This document shows, in pieces, positions 25,924 to 36,364 of a stretch of 64,000 nt of DNA. The notes below the pieces were generated by a model. That model was not told the origin of the DNA. It made no database searches and saw nothing but the letters and a program-made list of their open reading frames with translations. Within the stretch, counting starts at the first letter, position 1. Every line of letters starts with the position of its first letter. The DNA comes from Pseudomonas persica (GTDB lineage Bacteria; Pseudomonadota; Gammaproteobacteria; Pseudomonadales; Pseudomonadaceae): assembly GCF_900291015.1 (NCBI RefSeq), contig NZ_OLKL01000008.1:1-64000 (forward strand), read 5' to 3'. The translations under genes were made by a program, and so were the position numbers.

Positions 25924-26292
25924 ATGATTCAGACTCAATCCATGCTCGATGTGGCCGATAACAGCGGCGCTCGTCGCGTCATGTGCATCAAGGTACTCGG
26001 CGGTTCGCACCGTCGTTACGCCGGCATCGGTGACATCATCAAAGTGACCGTCAAGGAAGCGATTCCGCGCGGTAAGGTCAAAAAAGGCCAGGTGATGACT
26101 GCTGTTGTCGTCCGTACCCGTCACGGTGTACGTCGCGCTGACGGTTCCATCATTCGTTTCGACGGCAACGCTGCTGTTCTGCTGAACAACAAGCAAGAGC
26201 CGATCGGCACTCGCATCTTCGGGCCAGTGACCCGTGAACTTCGTACTGAGAAGTTCATGAAGATCGTCTCGCTCGCCCCTGAAGTGCTGTAA
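25924..26292 (+). CDS. rplN: 50S ribosomal protein L14
   Basis: 122 aa beta-barrel protein that contacts the 30S subunit (bridge B8) and binds silencing factor RsfS in related bacteria. [27 protein letters not shown] is the standard start (shown here only as its position, residues 1-27). First gene of the spc set. Confidence 0.97.
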
Positions 26293-26303
26293 GGAGATCC
26301 GAC

Positions 26304-26618
26304 ATGCAAAAGATTCGTCGTGACGACGAGATCATCGTGATCGCCGGCAAAGACAAAGGTAAGCGCGGTAAGGTGCTGAAGGTTCTGGCTGATGACCGTC
26401 TGGTCATCGGTGGCGTGAACCTGGTCAAGCGTCATACCAAGCCTAACCCGATGGCGGGCGTACAGGGCGGTATCGTCGAGAAAGAAGCGCCTCTGCACGC
26501 TTCCAACGTTGCCATCTTCAACGGCGAGACCAACAAGGCTGACCGCGTTGGTTTCAAAGTAGAAGACGGTAAAAAAATTCGTGTCTTCAAGTCGACCCAA
26601 AAAGCGGTTGATGCTTGA
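26304..26618 (+). CDS. rplX: 50S ribosomal protein L24
   Basis: 104 aa KOW-fold protein, one of the assembly initiators of the 50S subunit. [18 protein letters not shown] is the KOW motif. 11 bases after rplN. Confidence 0.97.
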
Positions 26619-26638
26619 ACACTGCTAGGTAGAAGACC

Positions 26639-27178
26639 ATGGCACGACTGAAAGAGATTTACCGGAACGAAATCGCTCCTAAGCTTAAGGAAGAACTTAA
26701 GCTGTCGAACGTGATGGAAGTTCCGCGCGTTACCAAGATCACCCTGAACATGGGTCTGGGCGAAGCGATCGGCGACAAGAAAGTCATCGAGCACGCTGTT
26801 GCCGACCTGGAAAAGATCACCGGTCAAAAGCCGGTCGTGACTTTCGCTCGCAAATCCATCGCTGGCTTCAAAGTCCGCGAAGGCTGGCCGATCGGCGTCA
26901 AGGTGACCCTGCGTAGCGACAAGATGTACGAATTCCTGGACCGCCTGCTGGCGATCTCCCTGCCTCGGGTTCGCGACTTCCGCGGCCTGAATGCCAAGTC
27001 CTTCGATGGTCGTGGCAACTACAGCATGGGCGTGAAAGAGCAGATCATCTTCCCGGAAATCGACTACGACAAGATCGATGCTCTGCGCGGTTTGGACATC
27101 ACCCTGACCACCACTGCTCGTTCGGACGACGAAGGCCGCGCTCTGCTGCGTGCTTTCAAGTTCCCGTTCCGCAACTGA
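26639..27178 (+). CDS. rplE: 50S ribosomal protein L5
   Basis: 179 aa; binds 5S rRNA with L18 and contacts the P-site t[23 protein letters not shown] and the C-terminal [20 protein letters not shown] are conserved. In enterics, S8 binds the mRNA around the rplE start; here rpsH has its own promoter further down. Confidence 0.97.
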   Translation: MARLKEIYRNEIAPKLKEELKLSNVMEVPRVTKITLNMGLGEAIGDKKVIEHAVADLEKITGQKPVVTFARKSIAGFKVREGWPIGVKVTLRSDKMYEFLDRLLAISLPRVRDFRGLNAKSFDGRGNYSMGVKEQIIFPEIDYDKIDALRGLDITLTTTARSDDEGRALLRAFKFPFRN

Positions 27179-27191
27179 TTGGAGTAGGAAA

Positions 27192-27497
27192 ATGGCCAAG
27201 AAGAGCATGAAAAACCGCGAGCTGAAGCGTCAGCTCACGGTAGCCAAGTTCGCTAAGAAGCGTGCTGAGCTGAAAGCGACCATCGTCAACCTGAACGCCT
27301 CTCCAGAAGAGCGTTTCGCTGCCGTTGTCGCTCTGCAGAAGCAGCCACGTGATGCCAGCGCTGCGCGTCTGCGCAACCGTTGCCGCCTGACCGGTCGTCC
27401 TCACGGTGTATACCGTAAGTTCGGCCTGGGCCGTAACATGCTGCGTCAAGCTGCAATGCGCGGCGACGTACCAGGTCTGGTCAAGGCCTCCTGGTAA
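27192..27497 (+). CDS. rpsN: 30S ribosomal protein S14 (zinc-free form)
   Basis: 101 aa. The long form with a single Cys in [11 protein letters not shown], so it lacks the CxxC pairs of the zinc-binding short paralog. ATG 27192 ([13 protein letters not shown]) is preceded by GGAG; the longer in-frame start inside rplE is rejected. A hairpin and a new promoter follow before rpsH. Confidence 0.96.
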   Translation: MAKKSMKNRELKRQLTVAKFAKKRAELKATIVNLNASPEERFAAVVALQKQPRDASAARLRNRCRLTGRPHGVYRKFGLGRNMLRQAAMRGDVPGLVKASW

Positions 27498-27560
27498 TCG
27501 CTGTAGGCAGATTCCCGACGGAAGGGGAGCAATCTTCCGACCGTCGGTGACCTCGCCAAC

Positions 27561-27587
27561 AAACAAGCCCCTATATGGGGCTTGTTT
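27561..27587 (+). terminator. Terminator-like hairpin inside the spc cluster (rpsN-rpsH)
   Basis: Perfect 11-bp arms AAACAAGCCCC (27561-27571) and GGGGCTTGTTT (27577-27587), loop TATAT, then CGTTTCT. The last six bases of the right arm (TTGTTT) also serve as the -35 of the next promoter. Confidence 0.75.
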
Positions 27588-27610
27588 CGTTTCTGTCTTG
27601 TGTCTAGAAT
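27582..27610 (+). promoter_or_regulatory. Promoter for rpsH and distal spc genes
   Basis: TTGTTT (27582-27587), 17-base spacer, TAGAAT (27605-27610). The -35 lies in the right arm of the preceding hairpin. It leaves a leader of about 90 bases before rpsH. Confidence 0.6.
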
Positions 27611-27706
27611 GACCGGCTCACCTGAGCCTGGGTTTTTTGCCCAATCCGCTCGGGTGGTTGTCATAGCCGCAAGGCTAATAATTCTTGTATCAGGAGCATC
27701 TAGCCC

Positions 27707-28099
27707 ATGAGTATGCAGGACCCGTTAGCGGACATGCTAACTCGCATCCGTAATGCCCAGATGGCTGAAAAGTCCGTCGTAAGCATGCCTTCCTCTACCC
27801 TGAAGGTTGCGGTTGCCAAAGTTCTGAAGGACGAAGGTTACATCGCTGGCTACCAGGTAACTGGTGAGGCCAAGCCTTCCCTGTCGATCGAACTGAAGTA
27901 CTTCGAAGGCCGTCCGGTCATCGAGGAACTGAAGCGCTCCAGCCGTCCAGGCCTGCGCCAGTACAAGTCCGTCACAGAGCTGCCGAAAGTACGTGGCGGC
28001 CTGGGCGTGTCTATCGTCTCCACCAACAAAGGTGTGATGACTGATCGCGCTGCGCGCGCTGCCGGTGTCGGCGGCGAAGTTCTGTGCACAGTGTTCTAA
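27707..28099 (+). CDS. rpsH: 30S ribosomal protein S8
   Basis: 130 aa core 16S rRNA binder and, in enterics, repressor of the spc operon. [18 protein letters not shown] and the C-terminal [19 protein letters not shown] are diagnostic. A 209-base gap separates it from rpsN, unusually long for this cluster, and it holds a terminator and promoter. Confidence 0.97.
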   Translation: MSMQDPLADMLTRIRNAQMAEKSVVSMPSSTLKVAVAKVLKDEGYIAGYQVTGEAKPSLSIELKYFEGRPVIEELKRSSRPGLRQYKSVTELPKVRGGLGVSIVSTNKGVMTDRAARAAGVGGEVLCTVF

Positions 28100-28111
28100 G
28101 GGGAGATAGAC

Positions 28112-28645
28112 ATGTCTCGCGTCGCTAAGAACCCCGTTAAGCTGCCATCCGGTGTCGAAGTCAAATTCGCCGGCCAGCAGCTTTCGGTGAAGGGTGCCAA
28201 AGGCACTCTCGAACTGAACGTTCACTCGTCTGTTGAAGTTACCGAAGAGTCTGGTGAGCTGCGTTTCGTCGCTCGCAATGGTGACCAGCAAGCTCGTGCC
28301 ATGGCCGGTACTACCCGTGCTCTGGTCAACAACATGGTCCAAGGCGTAAGCCAAGGCTTCGAGCGCAAGCTCCAGCTGGTCGGTGTTGGTTACAAGGCAC
28401 AGGCCAAAGGCACCGTCCTGAACCTGGCCCTGGGCTTCTCTCACCCAGTGGACTACGAACTGCCAGCCGGTATCACCGCTGAAACGCCTAGCCAGACCGA
28501 CATCCTGATCAAGGGTATCGACAAGCAGCTGGTAGGTCAGGTGGCCGCTGAAATCCGCGACTTCCGTCCGCCAGAGCCTTACAAAGGTAAAGGTGTGCGT
28601 TACGCGGACGAAGTAGTCCGTCGTAAAGAAGCCAAGAAGAAGTAG
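28112..28645 (+). CDS. rplF: 50S ribosomal protein L6
   Basis: 177 aa two-lobed protein near the sarcin-ricin loop. [18 protein letters not shown] and the C-terminal [20 protein letters not shown] are conserved. 12 bases after rpsH. Confidence 0.97.
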   Translation: MSRVAKNPVKLPSGVEVKFAGQQLSVKGAKGTLELNVHSSVEVTEESGELRFVARNGDQQARAMAGTTRALVNNMVQGVSQGFERKLQLVGVGYKAQAKGTVLNLALGFSHPVDYELPAGITAETPSQTDILIKGIDKQLVGQVAAEIRDFRPPEPYKGKGVRYADEVVRRKEAKKK

Positions 28646-28655
28646 GGCCTAGTAA

Positions 28656-29006
28656 ATGACCGACAAAAAAGTTATTCGACTGCGTCGCGCTCGCAAAGCA
28701 CGTCTCAAGATGCACGAACTCGAAGTCGTGCGCCTGTGCGTGTTCCGCTCCTCGCAGCACATCTACGCCCAGGTCATTTCGGCCGACGGCAGCAAGGTTC
28801 TGGCAAGCGCCTCGACCTTGGACAAAGACCTGCGTGATGGCGCCACTGGCAACATCGACGCGGCCACTAAGGTTGGCAAGCTGGTAGCTGAGCGTGCGAA
28901 AGCCGCCGGTGTATCTCAAGTTGCCTTTGACCGTTCCGGCTTCAAGTACCATGGCCGCGTCAAAGCGCTGGCTGATGCTGCTCGTGAAGGCGGGCTGGAG
29001 TTCTAA
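28656..29006 (+). CDS. rplR: 50S ribosomal protein L18
   Basis: 116 aa 5S rRNA binder in the central protuberance. The basic N-terminal tail ([20 protein letters not shown]) and [20 protein letters not shown] match the family. Ends 3 bases before rpsE. Confidence 0.97.
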
Positions 29007-29009
29007 GTT

Positions 29010-29510
29010 ATGGCAAATAACGATCAAAAGCGCGACGAAGGCTACATCGAGAAACTGGTTCAAGTTAACCGCGTTGCCAAAACCGTAAAAGGCGGCCGTA
29101 TCTTCACCTTCACCGCGCTGACCGTGGTAGGTGATGGTAAAGGTCGTGTTGGCTTCGGCCGTGGCAAGTCGCGCGAAGTACCTGCCGCGATCCAGAAAGC
29201 CATGGAAGCTGCTCGCCGCAACATGATCCAGGTTGACCTGAAGGGCACCACCCTGCAGTACGCCACCAAGGCTGCCCACGGCGCCTCGAAGGTTTACATG
29301 CAGCCTGCTTCGGAAGGTACCGGTATCATCGCCGGTGGCGCAATGCGTGCTGTCCTGGAAGTTGCTGGTGTTCAGAACGTTCTGGCCAAGTGCTACGGTT
29401 CGACCAACCCTGTGAACGTGGTTTACGCCACCTTCAAGGGTCTGAAAGCCATGCAATCTCCTGAATCCATTGCTGCCAAGCGCGGCAAGAGCGTCGAGGA
29501 GATCTTCTGA
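29010..29510 (+). CDS. rpsE: 30S ribosomal protein S5
   Basis: 166 aa. It takes part in decoding fidelity; the loop [10 protein letters not shown] is the region changed in spectinomycin-resistant mutants and looks wild type. [20 protein letters not shown] is the double-stranded RNA-binding part. Closely packed between rplR and rpmD. Confidence 0.97.
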   Translation: MANNDQKRDEGYIEKLVQVNRVAKTVKGGRIFTFTALTVVGDGKGRVGFGRGKSREVPAAIQKAMEAARRNMIQVDLKGTTLQYATKAAHGASKVYMQPASEGTGIIAGGAMRAVLEVAGVQNVLAKCYGSTNPVNVVYATFKGLKAMQSPESIAAKRGKSVEEIF

Positions 29511-29512
29511 TC

Positions 29513-29689
29513 ATGGCAACCGTAAAAGTAACGCTGATCAAGAGCGTCTCGGGCCGTCTGCCTAACCACAAGCTGTGCGTTAAGGGTCTGGGTCTGCGTC
29601 GCATCGGTCACACTGTAGAAGTCCAGGATACTCCCGAGAACCGCGGGATGATCAACAAGGCTTACTACATGCTGAAGGTCGAGGGTTAA
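29513..29689 (+). CDS. rpmD: 50S ribosomal protein L30
   Basis: 58 aa. Found by reading the gap between rpsE and rplO: ATG at 29513, stop TAA at 29687. The protein begins [20 protein letters not shown] and ends MLKVEG. [19 protein letters not shown] core is present as [19 protein letters not shown]. It starts 2 bases after rpsE and ends 3 bases before rplO. Confidence 0.95.
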   Translation: MATVKVTLIKSVSGRLPNHKLCVKGLGLRRIGHTVEVQDTPENRGMINKAYYMLKVEG

Positions 29690-29692
29690 TCG

Positions 29693-30127
29693 ATGAAACT
29701 CAATGATCTGAGTCCAGCGCCGGGTTCCCGTCGCGAGAAGCATCGTCCAGGTCGTGGTATCGGTAGCGGTCTGGGTAAGACCGGCGGCCGTGGCCACAAA
29801 GGTCAGACTTCCCGTTCGGGTGGTTCGATCGCTCCTGGCTTCGAAGGCGGTCAACAGCCGCTGCACCGTCGTCTGCCGAAGTTCGGCTTCGTTTCGCTGA
29901 AAGCCATGGACCGCGCCGAAGTGCGTCTGTCCGAGCTGGCCAAGGTGGAAGGCGACGTGATCTCCGTGCAATCCCTGAAGGATGCCAACGTGATTGGCCA
30001 GAACGTACAGCGCGTGAAAATCATGCTGTCTGGCGAAGTCACTCGCGCAGTCACCATCAAGGGTATCGCAGCCACCAAGGGTGCGCGTGCGGCTATCGAA
30101 GCAGCTGGCGGCAAGTTCGAGGAATAA
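29693..30127 (+). CDS. rplO: 50S ribosomal protein L15
   Basis: 144 aa; late assembly protein whose Gly/Arg-rich N-terminal arm ([20 protein letters not shown]) threads into 23S rRNA. Its TAA stop is directly followed by the secY ATG, so translation of the two is coupled. Confidence 0.97.
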   Translation: MKLNDLSPAPGSRREKHRPGRGIGSGLGKTGGRGHKGQTSRSGGSIAPGFEGGQQPLHRRLPKFGFVSLKAMDRAEVRLSELAKVEGDVISVQSLKDANVIGQNVQRVKIMLSGEVTRAVTIKGIAATKGARAAIEAAGGKFEE

Positions 30128-31459
30128 ATGGCTAAGCAAGGTGCTCTCTCTTCGCTCGGTAAGGGCGGGATGTCGGAACTCTGGGCTCGTCTGCGCTTTC
30201 TGTTCATGGCGATCATCGTCTATCGGATAGGTGCGCATATCCCGGTTCCTGGCATCAATCCAGACCGTCTGGCGGATCTGTTTCGGCAGAATGAGGGGAC
30301 CATTCTTAGCTTGTTCAACATGTTTTCCGGTGGCGCGCTCGAGCGCATGAGCATCTTTGCACTGGGGATCATGCCGTACATCTCGGCATCGATCATCATG
30401 CAGCTGATGACGGCGGTCAGCCCGCAACTGGAGCAGTTGAAGAAGGAAGGTGAAGCTGGCCGTCGCAAGATCAGCCAGTACACCCGCTACGGCACCGTTA
30501 TCCTGGCACTGGTTCAAGCCATTGGCATGTCCATTGGCCTGGCCAACCAGGGCGTGGCGTTTTCTGCAGGCCTGGGCTTCCATGTCGTCGCCGTCTCCAC
30601 CTTCGTGGCAGGCGCGATGTTCATGATGTGGCTGGGTGAGCAGATCACCGAGCGCGGTGTGGGCAACGGTATCTCGATGTTGATCTTCGCAGGTATCGTT
30701 GCCGGTCTTCCGAGAGCAATCGGGCAGTCTTTCGAGTCTGCGCGCACAGGCGATATCAACATTTTCGCCCTGGTCGCTATCGGTTTGCTGGCAGTAGCGA
30801 TTATCGGTTTCGTGGTGTTCATCGAGCGTGGTCAGCGTCGTATCGCCGTTCACTACGCCAAGCGTCAGCAGGGCCGCAAGGTCTTCGCTGCGCAGACTAG
30901 CCACTTGCCGCTGAAGGTGAACATGGCGGGGGTTATCCCGGCCATTTTCGCGAGCAGCATTCTGCTGTTCCCGGCTTCGCTGGGTGCCTGGTTCGGTCAG
31001 TCCGAAGGTATGGGCTGGCTGCAGGACATCTCGCAGTCGATCGCTCCTGGTCAGCCGTTGAACATTCTGCTGTTTAGTGCAGGGATCATTTTCTTCTGCT
31101 TCTTCTACACAGCGCTGATGTTCAACCCGAAAGACGTAGCGGAAAACCTGAAGAAGTCCGGTGCCTTTATTCCGGGTATCCGTCCTGGTGAGCAGTCGGC
31201 ACGCTACATTGATGGCGTTCTGACCCGTCTGACCATGTTCGGTGCTCTTTACATGATGGCCGTCTGCCTTCTGCCCCAGTTCCTGGTGGTGGCAGCAAAT
31301 GTGCCGTTCTACCTTGGCGGGACCTCGTTGCTGATTGTGGTAGTGGTTGTGATGGACTTCATGTCCCAAGTACAATCGCACCTCGTTTCGCACCAGTACG
31401 AATCCCTGATGAAGAAAGCCAACCTGAAAGGCTACGGTGGCAGCGGTCTGCTGCGCTGA
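30128..31459 (+). CDS. secY: Protein translocase channel subunit SecY
   Basis: 443 aa inner-membrane channel with ten transmembrane helices. It moves unfolded proteins across or into the membrane with SecE (gene at 4344) and Sec[12 protein letters not shown], the plug region, [19 protein letters not shown] and the cytosolic loop [15 protein letters not shown] are typical. No spacer from rplO; rpmJ follows after 28 bases. Confidence 0.97.
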
Positions 31460-31487
31460 TACGCCCCTAAGGTTCGAGGAGTCGGTA

Positions 31488-31604
31488 ATGAAAGTTCGTG
31501 CATCGGTGAAAAAGCTGTGCCGTAACTGCAAGATCATCCGTCGCGAAGGCGTCGTACGAGTGATCTGCAGCGCGGAACCGCGTCACAAACAGCGCCAAGG
31601 CTGA
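31488..31604 (+). CDS. rpmJ: 50S ribosomal protein L36 (zinc-binding form)
   Basis: 38 aa, starting [20 protein letters not shown]. Cys11, Cys14, Cys27 and His33 form the zinc ribbon, so this is the zinc-dependent version. GAGGAGT precedes the ATG. A hairpin and a new promoter follow before rpsM. Confidence 0.95.
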
Positions 31605-31621
31605 GTGTGATCTGCGCTTCA

Positions 31622-31649
31622 AACCCAGCAGCTAGTGTGCTGCTGGGTT
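31622..31649 (+). terminator. Hairpin between rpmJ and rpsM
   Basis: Perfect 11-bp arms AACCCAGCAGC (31622-31632) and GCTGCTGGGTT (31639-31649), loop TAGTGT, followed by GATTATTCGTTT. The two final Ts are also the first bases of the following -35 box. Confidence 0.75.
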
Positions 31650-31676
31650 GATTATTCGTTTCTACAGCGATATTAT
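31648..31676 (+). promoter_or_regulatory. Alpha operon promoter
   Basis: TTGATT (31648-31653), 17-base spacer, TATTAT (31671-31676). It overlaps the end of the preceding hairpin and leaves about 55 bases of leader before rpsM, where S4 would act if the enteric control is kept. Confidence 0.65.
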
Positions 31677-31735
31677 CTCGCGCCCTATTTCTTGGCTTCC
31701 GGGGCGTAGGTAGCTGTCAATTGGAGTCCCACTGA

Positions 31736-32092
31736 ATGGCCCGTATTGCAGGCGTCAACATTCCAGATAACAAGCATGCTGTTATCTCGCTGACCTACAT
31801 CTATGGTGTCGGTCGCACTACTGCACAGAAGATCTGTGCAGACGCTGGTGTAAACCCAGCCGCTAAGATCAAGGATCTGAGCGACGAGCAAATCGAAACC
31901 CTGCGTGGCGAAGTCGCGAAGTTCACCACCGAAGGTGACCTGCGTCGTGACATCAACATGAAGATCAAGCGCTTGATGGACCTGGGTTGCTACCGCGGCC
32001 TGCGTCATCGTAAAGGTCTGCCGGTTCGCGGTCAGCGCACCAAGACCAACGCACGCACCCGTAAGGGCCCGCGTAAGCCGATCCGCAAGTAA
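31736..32092 (+). CDS. rpsM: 30S ribosomal protein S13
   Basis: 118 aa protein of the 30S head that contacts the P-site tRNA through its basic C-terminal tail ([15 protein letters not shown]). [20 protein letters not shown] is the standard start. First gene of rpsM-rpsK-rpsD-rpoA-rplQ. Confidence 0.97.
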   Translation: MARIAGVNIPDNKHAVISLTYIYGVGRTTAQKICADAGVNPAAKIKDLSDEQIETLRGEVAKFTTEGDLRRDINMKIKRLMDLGCYRGLRHRKGLPVRGQRTKTNARTRKGPRKPIRK

Positions 32093-32110
32093 TCGCCCAG
32101 GAATATAGAC

Positions 32111-32500
32111 ATGGCAAAACCTGCTGCTCGTCCTCGTAAGAAAGTCAAAAAGACAGTGGTTGATGGCATCGCCCACATCCATGCCTCTTTCAACAACACC
32201 ATCGTGACCATCACCGACCGTCAGGGCAACGCTTTGTCCTGGGCGACCTCCGGTGGTTCGGGTTTCCGTGGTTCGCGCAAATCCACCCCGTTCGCAGCCC
32301 AGATCGCTGCTGAGCGTGCTGGTCAAGCTGCGCTGGAATACGGTCTGAAGAACCTCGACGTTAACGTCAAGGGTCCAGGTCCAGGTCGTGAGTCCGCCGT
32401 TCGTGCACTGAACAGCTGCGGCTACAAGATCGCCAGCATCACCGACGTGACGCCTATCCCGCACAACGGGTGCCGTCCGCCGAAGAAGCGTCGCGTGTAA
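32111..32500 (+). CDS. rpsK: 30S ribosomal protein S11
   Basis: 129 aa platform protein near the mRNA exit. [20 protein letters not shown] and the C-terminal [16 protein letters not shown] are diagnostic. 18 bases after rpsM. Confidence 0.97.
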
Positions 32501-32515
32501 TCAGGAGACAGAAGA

Positions 32516-33136
32516 ATGGCACGTTACATTGGTCCAAAATGCAAACTGTCTCGTCGTGAAGGCACTGACCTGTTCCTGAAGAGCGGCGTTCGCGCTCTGG
32601 AATCGAAGTGCAACATCGAAGCAGCCCCAGGTATTCACGGCCAGCGCCGTGGCCGTCAGTCCGACTACGGTACCCAGCTGCGCGAGAAACAAAAAGTTCG
32701 TCGTATCTACGGTGTTCTGGAGCGTCAGTTCCGCGGTTACTACCAGGCTGCAGCCTCGAAAAAAGGCGCAACCGGTGAAAACCTGCTGCAACTGCTCGAG
32801 TGCCGTCTGGATAACGTCGTCTACCGTATGGGCTTCGGCTCGACTCGTTCCGAGTCCCGTCAGCTGGTTTCGCACAAAGCGATCAGCGTCAACGGTAAGA
32901 CTGTAAACATTCCATCCTACCAAGTTCGTCCGGGTGACGTGGTCGCGGTTCGCGAGAAGTCGCTGAACCAGCTGCGCATTGTTCAAGCCCTTGAACTGTG
33001 CGCCCAGCGTGGCCGCGTTGAGTGGGTTGACGTGGATGCTGCTAAAAAGTCGGGCGTTTTCAAGAACGTTCCTGCTCGCAGCGACCTGTCTGCCGACATC
33101 AACGAGAACCTGATTGTCGAGCTCTACTCCAAGTAA
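32516..33136 (+). CDS. rpsD: 30S ribosomal protein S4 (zinc-free form)
   Basis: 206 aa; initiates 30S assembly, lines the mRNA entry and represses the alpha operon in enterics. Only Cys9 and Cys32 occur in the N-terminal domain, so the four-Cys zinc site of some paralogs is absent. S4 RNA-binding domain at about 96-160 ([20 protein letters not shown]). Confidence 0.97.
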   Translation: MARYIGPKCKLSRREGTDLFLKSGVRALESKCNIEAAPGIHGQRRGRQSDYGTQLREKQKVRRIYGVLERQFRGYYQAAASKKGATGENLLQLLECRLDNVVYRMGFGSTRSESRQLVSHKAISVNGKTVNIPSYQVRPGDVVAVREKSLNQLRIVQALELCAQRGRVEWVDVDAAKKSGVFKNVPARSDLSADINENLIVELYSK

Positions 33137-33158
33137 GGGCTAGAAAATAGGTGCATCC

Positions 33159-34160
33159 ATGCAGATTTCGGTAAATGAGTTCCTGACTCCCCGCCACATT
33201 GATGTGCAGGTAGTCAGTCCGACCCGCGCCAAGATCACGCTCGAGCCTCTCGAGCGTGGCTTCGGCCATACCCTGGGCAACGCGCTGCGCCGCATCCTGT
33301 TGTCCTCCATGCCTGGCTGTGCAGTAGTCGAGGCCGAGATCGACGGCGTACTCCACGAGTACTCCGCGATCGAAGGTGTTCAGGAAGACGTAATTGAAAT
33401 CCTGTTGAACCTGAAAGGCCTGGCTATCAAACTGCACGGTCGTGACGAAGTTACGCTGACCTTGTCGAAAAAGGGTTCGGGGGTGGTTACCGCTGCCGAT
33501 ATTCAGCTGGATCACGATGTCGAGATCGTCAACCCCGATCACGTAATCGCGAACCTGGCGTCGAACGGCGCCCTGAACATGAAGCTCACTGTAGCTCGTG
33601 GTCGTGGTTACGAGCCGGCCGACTCCCGTCAAACCGACGAAGACGAAAGCCGTAGCATTGGCCGTTTGCAGCTGGACGCTTCGTTCAGCCCGGTGCGTCG
33701 TATCGCCTATGTGGTCGAGAACGCCCGTGTTGAACAGCGTACCAACCTGGACAAGCTGGTCATTGATCTGGAAACCAACGGCACCCTGGATCCTGAAGAG
33801 GCTATTCGCCGCGCTGCGACCATCCTGCAACAGCAGCTGGCCGCGTTCGTCGACCTCAAAGGTGACAGCGAGCCTGTCGTAGTCGAGCAGGAAGACGAGA
33901 TCGATCCGATCCTGCTGCGTCCGGTTGACGACCTGGAACTGACTGTACGTTCGGCCAACTGCCTCAAGGCGGAGAACATCTACTACATCGGCGACCTGAT
34001 TCAGCGTACCGAAGTAGAGCTGTTGAAGACTCCTAACCTGGGCAAGAAGTCCCTGACTGAAATCAAGGACGTCCTGGCCTCTCGTGGTCTGTCTCTCGGC
34101 ATGCGCCTCGACAACTGGCCGCCTGCAAGTCTTAAGAAAGACGACAAGGCGACCGCCTGA
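33159..34160 (+). CDS. rpoA: DNA-directed RNA polymerase subunit alpha
   Basis: 333 aa. The N-terminal domain (about 1-235) dimerises and starts polymerase assembly ([20 protein letters not shown]). The C-terminal domain (about 250-320, [17 protein letters not shown]) binds UP elements and activators. Ends 42 bases before rplQ. Confidence 0.98.
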
Positions 34161-34202
34161 TCGTCGTAATCACCGAACGTAGTGTTTGGTAAGGAATGAA
34201 TC

Positions 34203-34589
34203 ATGCGTCATCGTAAAAGTGGACGTCACCTGAGCCGTACCAGCTCTCACCGCAAGGCTATGTTCCAGAACATGGCAGTGTCGCTGATCGAGCACGAGCT
34301 GATCAAAACCACCCTGCCGAAAGCCAAGGAACTGCGCCGCGTTGCCGAGCCGCTGATCACCCTGGCCAAGGAAGACAGCGTTGCTAACCGTCGTCTGGCC
34401 TTCGACCGTACCCGTTCGAAGTCCGCCGTTGGCAAACTGTTCAACGACCTGGGCAAGCGTTACGCCACCCGTCAGGGCGGCTACCTGCGCATCCTGAAGT
34501 GCGGTTTCCGCGCTGGCGACAACGCGCCTATGGCGTACGTCGAGCTGGTTGATCGTCCGGTCGGCGGTGCTGTAGAAGCTGCTGAGTAA
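34203..34589 (+). CDS. rplQ: 50S ribosomal protein L17
   Basis: 128 aa protein near the tunnel exit. [20 protein letters not shown] is invariant in the family. Last gene of the alpha operon; a strong terminator follows 22 bases later. Confidence 0.97.
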   Translation: MRHRKSGRHLSRTSSHRKAMFQNMAVSLIEHELIKTTLPKAKELRRVAEPLITLAKEDSVANRRLAFDRTRSKSAVGKLFNDLGKRYATRQGGYLRILKCGFRAGDNAPMAYVELVDRPVGGAVEAAE

Positions 34590-34610
34590 GACGTTCTGTC
34601 TGCTACAAAG

Positions 34611-34639
34611 AACCGGGCCTAGTGCCCGGTTTTTTGTTT
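34611..34639 (+). terminator. Alpha operon terminator
   Basis: ACCGGGC (34612-34618) and GCCCGGT (34624-34630) with loop CTAGT, followed by TTTTTGTTT. Intrinsic terminator closing the long ribosomal gene cluster. Confidence 0.9.
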
Positions 34640-34761
34640 CTGTATGCATTGTTTATTTCTATTGATTCAAGTCATGTAATGAATTTGTCCCTGTAACCTT
34701 GCTCGTCGATACTCTCGTCACAGCCGATCAGCCGGCGTTTCGTGACCGATAAGGAGAGCCC

Positions 34762-36201
34762 ATGAGCAAGATTCTCACCACCGCCAGCGGTGCACCTGTA
34801 GCCGATAACCAGAATTCCCGCTCCGCCGGCCCACGTGGCCCGTTGCTGCTCGATGATTTCCACCTGATCGAGAAGCTCGCTCATTTCAACCGCGAAAACA
34901 TTCCTGAGCGCCGTGTTCACGCTAAAGGCTCGGGTGCCTACGGCACTTTCACCGTTACCCGTGATATCACTGGCTACACCAGTGCCAAGCTGTTCGAGCA
35001 AATCGGCAAGCAAACTGAAACCTTCCTGCGTTTCTCCACCGTCGGCGGCGAGCGTGGCTCGGCAGACACCGAGCGCGACCCACGTGGCTTCGCCGTCAAG
35101 TTCTACACCGAGGAAGGCAACTGGGACATTGTTGGCAACAACACGCCGGTGTTCTTCATTCGCGACCCGCTGAAGTTCCCCGATTTTATCCATACCCAGA
35201 AACGCCACCCGCAGTCCAACCTGAAGAATGCTCAGATGATGTGGGACTTCTGGTCGCACTCGCCCGAGGCGTTGCACCAGATCACCATCCTGTTCTCTGA
35301 CCGTGGCATTCCGGACGGCTATCGTCACATGCACGGCTTCGGTAGCCACACCTACAGCCTGATCAATGGCAAGGGTGAGCGCACTTGGGTGAAATGGCAC
35401 TTCAAGACTCAGCAAGGCATCAAGAACCTCGCCCCGGCAGATGCTGCACGCCTGGCCGGCACGGACCCTGATTACGCCCAGCGCGACTTGTTCGAGGCCA
35501 TTGAGCGTGGCGACTATCCACGTTGGACAGTTTGCATTCAGGTGATGAGCGAAACCGAGGCTGCCAGCCGCGACGAAAACCCCTTCGACGTGACCAAGAC
35601 CTGGTCGCAAAAGGTCTACCCGTTGATCGAGGTGGGCGTGCTGGAGCTTAACCGTAACCCGCTCAACTACTTTGCCGAGGTCGAGCAGGCTGCCTTTGGC
35701 CCGAGCAACATGGTGCCGGGTGTCGGCTTGTCGCCGGATCGCATGCTGCAGGGGAGGGTATTCGCCTACGCTGACGCCCACCGCTACCGGGTAGGCACCA
35801 ACCACCAGCAACTCCCGGTGAACGCGCCACGCTGTCCGGTTAACAGCTATCAGCGTGACGGTTCCATGGCCACCGGCAGTTACGGCAGCGCGCCGAACTA
35901 TGAGCCCAACAGCTACAGTCATGCACCGAAGCAGTCGCCGCGCCATGCCGAGCCTGCACTGGCCCTGAATGGTTCGGCTGATCGCTACGACCACCGCGAG
36001 GACACCGACTACTACAGCCACGCCGGGGCGCTGTTTCGCCTGATGAACGATGAGCAGAAAGCCCTGCTGATCAACAACATTGCTGGCACCATGGCAGGCG
36101 TCAGCGAAGATGTGGTCCAGCGCCAGCTGCAGTACTTCTTCAAGGCCGATCCGGCCTATGGCGAGGGGATTGCCAAGGCTTTGGAGATCAGTCTCGCTTA
36201 A
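34762..36201 (+). CDS. katA: Catalase (monofunctional haem catalase, KatA type)
   Basis: 479 aa small-subunit catalase that removes hydrogen peroxide. Expected catalytic residues are seen: distal His53 ([12 protein letters not shown]), Asn126 (VGNNTPVFF) and the proximal haem-ligand Tyr336 ([14 protein letters not shown]). No signal peptide. A terminator hairpin follows, then a ferritin-like gene; the katA-ferritin pairing is known from P. aeruginosa. I did not find a convincing OxyR site in the 120 bases upstream. Confidence 0.95.
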   Translation: MSKILTTASGAPVADNQNSRSAGPRGPLLLDDFHLIEKLAHFNRENIPERRVHAKGSGAYGTFTVTRDITGYTSAKLFEQIGKQTETFLRFSTVGGERGSADTERDPRGFAVKFYTEEGNWDIVGNNTPVFFIRDPLKFPDFIHTQKRHPQSNLKNAQMMWDFWSHSPEALHQITILFSDRGIPDGYRHMHGFGSHTYSLINGKGERTWVKWHFKTQQGIKNLAPADAARLAGTDPDYAQRDLFEAIERGDYPRWTVCIQVMSETEAASRDENPFDVTKTWSQKVYPLIEVGVLELNRNPLNYFAEVEQAAFGPSNMVPGVGLSPDRMLQGRVFAYADAHRYRVGTNHQQLPVNAPRCPVNSYQRDGSMATGSYGSAPNYEPNSYSHAPKQSPRHAEPALALNGSADRYDHREDTDYYSHAGALFRLMNDEQKALLINNIAGTMAGVSEDVVQRQLQYFFKADPAYGEGIAKALEISLA

Positions 36202-36218
36202 GTCGAAGTGATAAGAAG

Positions 36219-36243
36219 AACCGCCCTCATTTGGGCGGTTTTT
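36219..36243 (+). terminator. katA terminator
   Basis: AACCGCCC (36219-36226), loop TCATTT, GGGCGGTT (36233-36240), then TTT. It separates katA from the ferritin gene, so the latter probably has its own promoter in the next 120 bases. Confidence 0.85.
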
Positions 36244-36364
36244 CAATGAATATCACTACTGTTTAACCGATTTTTTGCTTCTAATTGCGCGTTTTTCAGT
36301 GACCGTAGGCAAAAGCTGGTTCACACTATGTGGCATAGACGTTTTCATATGGAGAATCAGGGCG

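Noticed and set aside
34640..34761. OxyR site or clear -35/-10 pair ahead of katA
   Set aside because: Only scattered partial hexamers (TTGATT, TTGTTT) without a well-spaced -10.
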